A program made the translations under genes and the position numbers. Source: CAZOSF01 sp964582415 (GTDB lineage: Bacteria > Bacteroidota > Bacteroidia > Flavobacteriales > Flavobacteriaceae). From it: 5,693 bases of DNA. Below, piece after piece: positions 1-5,190 of the stretch. Below the pieces are notes generated by a model. That model searched no databases. It saw only the letters and a program-made list of their open reading frames with translations, and was not told the origin of the DNA. The number at the start of each line of letters is the position of its first letter. Within the stretch, counting starts at the first letter, position 1. The stretch is taken from assembly GCA_964582415.1 (NCBI GenBank), contig CAZOSF010000107.1, positions 1-5,693 of the forward strand, in the 5' to 3' direction.

Positions 1-75
1 GGAAGATTCGAAGCTTTGCGTGAAGTTGCGATGGATTATGCCTTTATTCTTGACTTGGAAGGAATTAAAGAGTAA
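1..75 (+). CDS. C-terminal end of an unidentified protein (partial)
   Basis: The first 75 bases read open in frame 1 and end in TAA at 73-75, giving 24 residues that finish in DLEGIKE. The gene begins upstream of the window. The fragment is a short amphipathic, charged tail with no motif, and I cannot assign it to a family. No hairpin terminator follows it, and the next gene has its own -7 element at 91-98, so read-through into the next gene is possible. That it is coding rests on the open frame and the position of the stop only. Confidence 0.5.
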   Translation, partial: GRFEALREVAMDYAFILDLEGIKE

Positions 76-90
76 TTCAATTTTTTAATG

Positions 91-98
91 TAACTTTG
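91..98 (+). promoter_or_regulatory. Bacteroidota -7 promoter element of the cysteate synthase-like gene
   Basis: TAACTTTG is an exact match to the Bacteroidota consensus TAnnTTTG and lies 49 bp before the start codon at 148. No TTG-type -33 element is seen at the usual 19 bp spacing. Transcription would start near 101-104, leaving a leader of about 45 nt that contains the perfect inverted repeat at 111-127. Confidence 0.5.
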
Positions 99-110
99 TA
101 CGATTTTAGA

Positions 111-127
111 CATGAGTGAAACTCATG
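111..127 (+). promoter_or_regulatory. perfect inverted repeat in the 5' leader (operator or RNA hairpin)
   Basis: CATGAGT-GAA-ACTCATG is a perfect 7-bp inverted repeat with a 3-nt loop, between the predicted transcription start and the start codon at 148. No T-run follows, so it is not an intrinsic terminator. It could be a protein-binding palindrome or a stable leader hairpin. An ATG within it opens an 8-codon frame (112-138, peptide MSETHAAN) that ends 9 bp before the main start. Its function is unknown. Confidence 0.4.
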
Positions 128-147
128 CAGCTAATTAAACTTTCAGT

Positions 148-1182
148 ATGAAGAAAATTCAAGCCTATGAGAGTGTGTTGGAGTTGATCGGAAACACTCC
201 GTTAATCCAGCTCAAACGCATCACCTCGGGAATGAAGGGACAGTACTATGCGAAAGTAGAAGCGTTCAATCCTGGTCACTCTGCCAAAGACCGTATCGCA
301 CTTTACATCATCAACAAAGCCGAAGAACAGGGTATCCTCACCCCGGGTAGTACCATTGTGGAAACCACAAGTGGTAATACAGGTTTTAGCATTGCGATGG
401 TAAGTATTTTAAAGGGCTACAAATGTATTTTGGCGGTTTCCTCCAAATCCTCTGCGGATAAGATTGATATGCTTCGCGCTATGGGAGCGGAAGTCCATGT
501 ATGTCCAGCTCATGTCCCGGCAGAAGATCCCCGCTCGTACTACGAGGTAGCCAAAAGGCTACACCAAGAAAATCCGGGTTCCATCTATATCAATCAATAC
601 TTTAACGAATTGAATATAGATGCCCACTATCATTCTACCGGTCCAGAAATCTGGGAACAGACCAACGGACAAATTACCCATCTCGTTGCCTGCAGTGGTA
701 CGGGGGGTACTATTTCTGGAACCGCTCGTTTCTTGAAAGAGATGAATCCAGATATCCAAGTGCTCGGAATTGATGCTTTTGGTTCTGTTATTCAAAAGTA
801 TCATGAAACCGGTGAGCTTGATAAAGACGAAATTTATCCGTATCGAATCGAAGGTTTAGGGAAAAATTTGATACCCTCAGCGACCGATTTTAAAGCAATC
901 GATCGTTTTATGAAGGTAACGGATGAAGAAAGTGCTTATACTGCAAGGGAATTGGCGAAAACAGAAGGATTATTCTTAGGGTATACCAGTGGCGCTGCCA
1001 TGCAAGGTATCAAACAATTCTCCGAGGAAGGTATATTTGATGAAAACAGTGTGGTGGTGGTGATTTTCCCCGACCATGGTTCTCGATATATGAGTAAAGT
1101 CTACAATGACGGCTGGATGGAACAACAAGGCTTCGCAGATGAAGAAAAGGATGTTCAGATTCCAGTACATTACGTCAAATAG
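148..1182 (+). CDS. capA: PLP-dependent cysteine synthase family enzyme, probable cysteate synthase
   Basis: This 344-residue cytoplasmic enzyme belongs to PLP fold type II (CysK/CysM/CBS family), which beta-replaces activated serine. Visible elements are GNTPL at 15-19, the PLP lysine K47 in NPGHSAKDR, the substrate loop TSGNTG at 74-79, Q150 in NQYFN, the phosphate-cup GTGGT at 184-188, and EGLGKNLIP at 235-243. The C-terminal part has GYTSGAA at 278-284 and PDHGSRYMS followed by a CBS-like YNDGWM ending. T280 occupies the place of the CysK serine that contacts the PLP ring nitrogen. The next gene on the same strand is an alpha-oxoamine synthase. Paired with it, the likely reaction is O-phospho-L-serine plus sulfite to L-cysteate, the first step of capnine synthesis. 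The symbol follows my memory of the capnine pathway literature. A true O-acetylserine or O-phosphoserine sulfhydrylase or a CBS remains possible. Family assignment is near certain; the substrate is inferred from context. Confidence 0.88.
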   Translation: MKKIQAYESVLELIGNTPLIQLKRITSGMKGQYYAKVEAFNPGHSAKDRIALYIINKAEEQGILTPGSTIVETTSGNTGFSIAMVSILKGYKCILAVSSKSSADKIDMLRAMGAEVHVCPAHVPAEDPRSYYEVAKRLHQENPGSIYINQYFNELNIDAHYHSTGPEIWEQTNGQITHLVACSGTGGTISGTARFLKEMNPDIQVLGIDAFGSVIQKYHETGELDKDEIYPYRIEGLGKNLIPSATDFKAIDRFMKVTDEESAYTARELAKTEGLFLGYTSGAAMQGIKQFSEEGIFDENSVVVVIFPDHGSRYMSKVYNDGWMEQQGFADEEKDVQIPVHYVK

Positions 1183-1200
1183 CAACTAATTAATAAACAA

Positions 1201-1229
1201 GCCGTTGCCAAATGCAGCGGCTTTTTTTT
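1201..1229 (+). terminator. intrinsic terminator after the cysteate synthase-like gene
   Basis: GCCGTTGC (1201-1208) pairs with GCAGCGGC (1214-1221) in an 8-bp stem with one G:U pair and a 5-nt loop. Eight T residues follow at 1222-1229. It begins 18 bp after the stop codon and lies before the promoter of the next gene, so the two PLP enzyme genes are probably separate transcription units despite being adjacent. Confidence 0.85.
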
Positions 1230-1256
1230 GTTCATTTCTTTATTTTGGATGCAAAC

Positions 1257-1286
1257 TTGCTATCGTCTTGAAAATGCCTATTTTTG
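1257..1286 (+). promoter_or_regulatory. Bacteroidota promoter of the alpha-oxoamine synthase gene
   Basis: TTG at 1257-1259 (within CTTG) is followed after exactly 19 bp by TATTTTTG at 1279-1286. This matches the Bacteroidota arrangement of a TTTG -33 element, 19 bp, then TAnnTTTG. Transcription would start near 1290-1293, about 20 nt before the ATG at 1314. The -7 element covers an in-frame TTG codon at 1284, which argues against that codon as the translation start. Confidence 0.7.
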
Positions 1287-1313
1287 CATCCTGATTTCAA
1301 ACAGAAACTGTTG

Positions 1314-2579
1314 ATGAGAGATTTATTCGACAAAATTTACAAAGACAAAGGTCCTCTTGGTAAATGGGCTGAACAAGCCGAAGGGTATTTTGTATTCCCA
1401 AAACTGGAAGGTCAAATTTCTAATAGGATGAAATTCCGTGGTAAGGAAGTAATTACCTGGAGTATCAATGATTATCTTGGTTTGGCCAACCACCCAGAGG
1501 TGCGTAAAGCCGATGCCGAGGCCGCTGCTAAATACGGTTCAGCCTATCCAATGGGTGCCCGAATGATGAGCGGTCATACCGATTTACACGAACAATTACA
1601 AAGAGAATTGGCTGCTTTCGTTCATAAAGAAGCCGCCTATGTCTTAAATTTTGGATACCAAGGGATGGTTTCAACCATCGATGCCCTTGTATCTAAAGAT
1701 GATGTTATCGTATATGATGTAGATGCCCATGCTTGTATTATCGATGGAGTGCGCCTTCACTTAGGGCAGCGCTTTACCTATAAGCACAACGATATGGACA
1801 GTATCGAGAAAAACCTGAAGCGGGCCGAAAAAGTGGCAGAGAAGACAGGAGGAGGAATTCTTCTTATTTCTGAAGGTGTATTCGGTATGCGCGGAGAACA
1901 AGGAAAACTTAAAGAGATTTGTGCTCTAAAGAAAAAATACAATTTCCGTTTATTCGTGGACGATGCGCACGGATTTGGAACTCTTGGTAAAACTGGAGCG
2001 GGAGCAGGTGAGGAGCAAGGTATTCAAGATCAAATCGATGTGTACTTCGCTACGTTCGCCAAGTCCATGGCGAGTACCGGAGCCTTTATTGCTGCCGATG
2101 AAGAAATTATCAATTACCTGAAATATAACCTACGTTCCCAAATGTTTGCCAAGTCATTGCAGATGACTTTGGTGGAAGGAGCTTTAAAGCGTCTGGACAT
2201 GATACGAACCATGCCAGAACTTAAAGAAAAGCTTTGGGAAAACGTTCGTGCCCTTCAAGGTGGTTTGCGCGATCGTGGTTTCGATTTGGGAACAACTCAG
2301 AGCTGTGTAACTCCTGTGTACCTAAAGGGTAGTATCCCTGAAGCGATGGCATTGGTGAAAGACCTGCGTGAAAACTATGGTATTTTCTGCTCCATCGTGG
2401 TATACCCAGTAATTCCGAAAGGTCTGATCCTATTGCGTATGATTCCTACAGCGTCTCATACCATGGAAGATATTCAGGAAACTCTAGAGGCGTTCTCTGC
2501 TATTCGTGAGCGATTGGAAAATGGAACCTACAAGCGTTTGTCTGCTGCCGTTGCTGCTGCAATGGGGGAACAAGCGTAA
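1314..2579 (+). CDS. capB: alpha-oxoamine synthase, probable cysteate C-fatty acyltransferase
   Basis: This 421-residue PLP fold-type-I enzyme is of the AONS/KBL/serine palmitoyltransferase family, which decarboxylatively condenses an amino acid with an acyl thioester. Visible residues are NDYLGLANHP at 52-61, the PLP-stacking H139 in DAHACIIDG, the D216-x-x-H219 pair in VDDAHGFG, and the internal-aldimine lysine K250 in TFAKSMASTGAF. RMIPTASHT at 375-383 is the conserved C-terminal motif. The N-terminal segment (DKGPLGKWAEQAEGYFVFPKLEG region, residues 11-33) fits serine palmitoyltransferase-like long-acyl enzymes better than BioF. Next to the cysteate synthase-like gene, the probable reaction is L-cysteate plus fatty acyl-CoA or acyl-ACP to 3-ketocapnine, the committed step to sulfonolipids, which are required for efficient gliding in Flavobacterium. 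The ATG at 1314 is preferred over the TTG at 1284 because the latter lies inside the promoter. Serine palmitoyltransferase or glycine C-acetyltransferase activity is the alternative. Confidence 0.88.
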   Translation: MRDLFDKIYKDKGPLGKWAEQAEGYFVFPKLEGQISNRMKFRGKEVITWSINDYLGLANHPEVRKADAEAAAKYGSAYPMGARMMSGHTDLHEQLQRELAAFVHKEAAYVLNFGYQGMVSTIDALVSKDDVIVYDVDAHACIIDGVRLHLGQRFTYKHNDMDSIEKNLKRAEKVAEKTGGGILLISEGVFGMRGEQGKLKEICALKKKYNFRLFVDDAHGFGTLGKTGAGAGEEQGIQDQIDVYFATFAKSMASTGAFIAADEEIINYLKYNLRSQMFAKSLQMTLVEGALKRLDMIRTMPELKEKLWENVRALQGGLRDRGFDLGTTQSCVTPVYLKGSIPEAMALVKDLRENYGIFCSIVVYPVIPKGLILLRMIPTASHTMEDIQETLEAFSAIRERLENGTYKRLSAAVAAAMGEQA

Positions 2580-2601
2580 ACTAGATAGAAAAAGAAAAAG
2601 T

Positions 2602-2627
2602 AAGCCCGCGATACGCGGGCTTTTTTT
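2602..2627. terminator. bidirectional intrinsic terminator between convergent genes
   Basis: GCCCGCG (2604-2610), loop ATA, CGCGGGC (2614-2620) form a perfect GC-rich stem, extended by two A:T pairs and followed by seven T at 2621-2627. On the other strand, the run before the stem (2590-2600, A-rich with two G) becomes a U-rich tail. The same hairpin can therefore end the minus-strand operon, whose stop codon at 2628-2626 overlaps the T-run. It sits 22 bp after the plus-strand stop. Confidence 0.88.
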
Positions 2628-3744
2628 ATAGGTCTTTTCGGAAGGTACTCCGTTCCTTATGCTGAACGGGATCATATTCCTTCCAAAGCTGTTGAACGGC
2701 CTTGTTTTCAGCGAGTTCAGGATTGGTCTCTACATTAACGATTCCCTTGCTGTTGAACAAATTTTGCATTTCTTCAAAAATAATCGCTGTCACCCCTTTT
2801 CCTTGGTATTCCGGATCAATCCCAATAAGATAAAAGGCTGCCGTATCGTTCTTTTTTTGTGCTTGTAAAATATGCCACCAACCTGTCGGGAATAACTTCC
2901 CGTTGGCCTTTTTTAGTGCCCTGCTGAAGGAAGGCATCACTATGGCAAATGCAATCAGTTCGCCCTCCTTATCGCTAATACAAGTGATATAATCGGGATG
3001 GATAAATCCAAAGTATTTCTTTTTGTAATAATCGATCTGATACTGCTGAATGGGGACAAAGGTCTGTAGCTTATTGTAAGTAGTGTTCAATAGACCAAAC
3101 ATCCTGTCTACATAAGGTAGAATTTCCTTCTTGTCTTTAAACCGAATGACAGAGAGTCCATAACGGTCGCGCACAATTTTCGAAAACTTGGCCACCCTAT
3201 CCTTGATGGAAGGAGGAATGTTCATCTTATATTCTACCCAAGTAGCCTGTTTTTCAAACCCAAGCTTTTCAAAGTGTTCCGCATAATAGGGATAATTGTA
3301 CCAGGTAATCATGGTATTCATTTCCTCAAAGCCCATAGTCAGCATTCCAGCTTTTTCCATATTGGAAAAGCCTACCGGACCCTCAACATATTCCAGATCG
3401 TACTTTTTTCCAATTTCCAGCACCTTCTCTATCAAGGCTTTGGTTACTTCAATATCATCTATGACATCAAACCATCCGAAGCGTACTTTTTTCTTGCCTT
3501 GTTGTTCGATCTCTACGTGGTTGATGATTACAGCAATTCGACCCGCAATTTTTCCTTTCTTTTGGGCCAAGAAGTACCAGGCCTCGGCATTTTTAAACAC
3601 GGGATTTTTGGATGCATCCAAGGTTTCCATCTCATCTTTTATAAGCGGAGGAACCCAATAGGGGCAATCCTTATAGATTTCGAAAGGAAAGGTTACAAAT
3701 TTTCTTAACTCAGCCGAGTTGGTTACGGGTACAACTTCAATCAT
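2626..3744 (-). CDS. GNAT-fold acyltransferase-like protein (YghO type), candidate lipid N-acyltransferase
   Basis: This 372-residue soluble protein has no signal peptide or membrane segment. It resembles the YghO-like proteins often labelled 'N-acetyltransferase' or wrongly 'GTP cyclohydrolase' in Flavobacteriia. The N-terminal half has CPYWVPPLIKDE at 27-38, the RFGWFDVIDD region at 88-97 and VEGPVGFSNMEKAG at 120-133. The C-terminal half carries a GNAT-type acyl-CoA loop, FYLIGIDPEYQGKGV at 304-318 (Q314, G317), then VETNPELAENKAVQQLW at 338-354. It starts 10 bp after the stop of the outer-membrane protein gene, so the two are probably co-transcribed, and it converges on the cysteate acyltransferase gene. 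I recall that the bacterial ceramide synthase of Caulobacter is related to YghO. Beside sulfonolipid genes, acylation of the capnine amine is therefore a plausible role. This role is inferred; the family is recognised from the motifs. Confidence 0.8.
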   Translation of the reverse strand: MIEVVPVTNSAELRKFVTFPFEIYKDCPYWVPPLIKDEMETLDASKNPVFKNAEAWYFLAQKKGKIAGRIAVIINHVEIEQQGKKKVRFGWFDVIDDIEVTKALIEKVLEIGKKYDLEYVEGPVGFSNMEKAGMLTMGFEEMNTMITWYNYPYYAEHFEKLGFEKQATWVEYKMNIPPSIKDRVAKFSKIVRDRYGLSVIRFKDKKEILPYVDRMFGLLNTTYNKLQTFVPIQQYQIDYYKKKYFGFIHPDYITCISDKEGELIAFAIVMPSFSRALKKANGKLFPTGWWHILQAQKKNDTAAFYLIGIDPEYQGKGVTAIIFEEMQNLFNSKGIVNVETNPELAENKAVQQLWKEYDPVQHKERSTFRKDL

Positions 3745-3754
3745 AAACTACGCA

Positions 3755-4756
3755 CTAAATTCCACCATCTCCATCACCACCGTCATCATCCAATTCAAAT
3801 CCATCTTGTCTCTTGCTCTTCTTTTTATCGGCTTTTTTCTTTTTTCGGGCTTCTCTTTTGGCTTCTCGACCAGAACTTCCTTTTTCTTCAATATACTCGT
3901 CGGTGTCATGCATATCGAAACGATAGGCCACACCCACGCGTCCATAAAACAGGGAAGGGGTATCTTTAAAATTGATACTTAATGATAAATCTACATGAAG
4001 GTCTTCATTGATCAAAGCTGCGGCACCTCCCCGTAAAATCTGATCGGCATAAAAGTCGCTTTTGAACCCTTGGTTTTCAATAAAAACCGAAAAGAAGCGA
4101 TTGGTGGCATGTGTTAAGGTTACAATATACCCGTAGGTTGGAAAGTCGGTGGTCACGCGGTCGGCGAAAATATTGGTGACCAATACAAATCCGCCAATCC
4201 AGTTGTTTTGGGTGGATACTGCGATGGTTGGGCTAATAGTCGATTCCTGATAGGGTAGCAGCGGATTGTCGGCAAAATCGAAATTAGCACCAGCATATAC
4301 TGAAATAGCCGGAATCAGGTCTTCCCACTGAAATCGATTGTTTTTTCTCCAACTGTAGAGGTTAGGTCCTTCTAGTTCCCGCTTTCGGTATGGGTCGTAC
4401 ACCAAATATTTGGCGCCCAGGGTATTGCTTTTGAAATTTGAAAAGGTGTTTTCAGGGGAGTTTCCGGTAGTGTAGTTCACTTTATTCCTTTGAAAAGATC
4501 CCATTAAACTAACTTCCAATTCCTCTTTCCAAACGCCATATCGCACGCTGTAATCCCAATTTAAAATGTCGGTTTCTGTATTCAGCAAACTGTGTTTTTC
4601 CTTTCCGATAGTGATCCCCGATTCAAACTGTAAGACTTTCTTTCCCACTGAAAAAGCCCCTTGAGAACCTCCCGGTCGGTTGGTGTTGATCATCTCGGTA
4701 TATTGCGAAAAACCAAAAAAAGGTAGGAGGAAAAACAGGGCAACAAGTGGGCGCAT
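3755..4756 (-). CDS. outer-membrane beta-barrel 'transporter' (Phenol_MetA_deg-like) with charged C-terminal tail
   Basis: Read from the ATG at 4756, this 333-residue protein begins with a signal peptide (residues 1-17, hydrophobic VALFFLLPFFGF, cleavage near FS-QY). NTNRPGGSQGAFSVGKKVLQFESG follows at 24-47, typical of the flavobacterial 'transporter' family near Phenol_MetA_deg. Alternating polar and hydrophobic strands with many aromatic residues run to VAYRFD at about 280, consistent with an outer-membrane barrel. About 52 residues then follow: a Lys/Arg-rich stretch and a closing D/G-rich run, an odd ending for a barrel. An in-frame ATG lies upstream at 4795, but the TATCTTTG -7 element at 4781-4774 sits between the two, and only the later start puts the signal peptide at the N-terminus. 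It is the first gene of a two-gene minus-strand unit. The cargo is unknown. Confidence 0.82.
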   Translation of the reverse strand: MRPLVALFFLLPFFGFSQYTEMINTNRPGGSQGAFSVGKKVLQFESGITIGKEKHSLLNTETDILNWDYSVRYGVWKEELEVSLMGSFQRNKVNYTTGNSPENTFSNFKSNTLGAKYLVYDPYRKRELEGPNLYSWRKNNRFQWEDLIPAISVYAGANFDFADNPLLPYQESTISPTIAVSTQNNWIGGFVLVTNIFADRVTTDFPTYGYIVTLTHATNRFFSVFIENQGFKSDFYADQILRGGAAALINEDLHVDLSLSINFKDTPSLFYGRVGVAYRFDMHDTDEYIEEKGSSGREAKREARKKKKADKKKSKRQDGFELDDDGGDGDGGI

Positions 4757-4773
4757 GGCTATTGGGTTTACTC

Positions 4774-4781
4774 CAAAGATA
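4774..4781 (-). promoter_or_regulatory. -7 promoter element of the outer-membrane protein operon
   Basis: Read on the minus strand, this is TATCTTTG, an exact TAnnTTTG match. At the expected 19 bp upstream the -33 position reads TTA instead of TTG, a weak match. Transcription would start near 4767-4770, leaving a leader of only about 10-14 nt before the ATG at 4756. It lies in the divergent region shared with the plus-strand promoter at 4837-4844. Confidence 0.55.
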
Positions 4782-4836
4782 TAAGATTTTATCATTTATT
4801 TAATAGTTAGAAGGCTTCTTTTTAAAAGCGAAAACG

Positions 4837-4844
4837 TACTTTTG
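4837..4844 (+). promoter_or_regulatory. -7 promoter element of the DUF4834-yfhO unit
   Basis: TACTTTTG exactly matches TAnnTTTG and lies 19 bp before the ATG at 4864, giving a predicted leader of about 15 nt. No clear -33 TTG is seen 19 bp upstream. This is the only good -7 match ahead of the downstream plus-strand genes. Confidence 0.55.
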
Positions 4845-4863
4845 AAGGCTGTTAGCAAGGCCT

Positions 4864-5121
4864 ATGGATTCTTTATTAACAACCATTCTCGTCCTCTTAT
4901 TGCTTTACTTCGGATTGAAATTTCTTTTCCGCTTGGCACGCCCATTTCTTATGCGCTATATTGCTAAAAAGATGACCGAAAAATTTGGTCAAGGTGCTAG
5001 TCCTTTTCAATCCTATGAAAACCGACCCGAAGGTGAAGTTTCTATCGATAAAACCCCTCCAAAGTCCCGAAAGTCGGAAACGGTAGTAGGGGAGTATATC
5101 GAATATGAGGAAATCGATTAG
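4864..5121 (+). CDS. DUF4834 family small membrane protein
   Basis: This 85-residue protein has one N-terminal transmembrane segment (about residues 4-22, Leu-rich). A basic amphipathic stretch follows (23-40: R, R, R, K, K, K), then a polar, Pro- and charge-rich linker and a strongly acidic end (EYIEYEEID, 77-85). The basic residues after the helix suggest a cytoplasmic C-terminal part by the positive-inside rule. It matches the small DUF4834 proteins of Flavobacteriia, whose function is unknown. Its start is the first ATG after the -7 element at 4837-4844. The yfhO-like gene follows after 69 bp with no terminator between, so co-transcription is likely. Confidence 0.8.
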   Translation: MDSLLTTILVLLLLYFGLKFLFRLARPFLMRYIAKKMTEKFGQGASPFQSYENRPEGEVSIDKTPPKSRKSETVVGEYIEYEEID

Positions 5122-5190
5122 GTATTTCCTCTAACTCATTTCCCTTCGCAATATTTTTTATAATTTCCCCACGCACTTAAAACGCATCCT

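Noticed and set aside
559..1185. Minus-strand open frames (559-804 and 976-1185) inside the cysteate synthase-like gene
   Set aside because: They lie antisense to a gene with clear family motifs along its whole length, and their translations show no recognisable domain.
1241..1248. TATTTTGG as a second -7 element
   Set aside because: It does not match TAnnTTTG exactly, and the element at 1279-1286 fits far better in sequence and spacing.
2484..2675. Minus-strand open frame across the shared terminator
   Set aside because: It runs through the terminator hairpin and the ends of two well-supported genes; its product has no features.
3760..3860. Simple-sequence, repeat-like stretch (CCATCACCACCGTCATCATCC and T-rich runs)
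   Set aside because: It is explained by codons for the D/G-rich and Lys-rich tail of the outer-membrane protein and is not a separate repeat element.
2659..3982. Plus-strand open frames (2659-2868, 3274-3708, 3296-3661, 3719-3982) opposite the GNAT-like and barrel genes
   Set aside because: All are antisense shadows of genes supported by motifs; the hydrophobic or Ser/Ile-rich translations are what reversed Lys/Asp-rich coding gives.
5122..5190. Possible promoter before the YfhO gene in the AT-rich gap
   Set aside because: TATTTTTT and TATAATTT occur but no TAnnTTTG match exists, so I treat the gene as co-transcribed with the DUF4834 gene.
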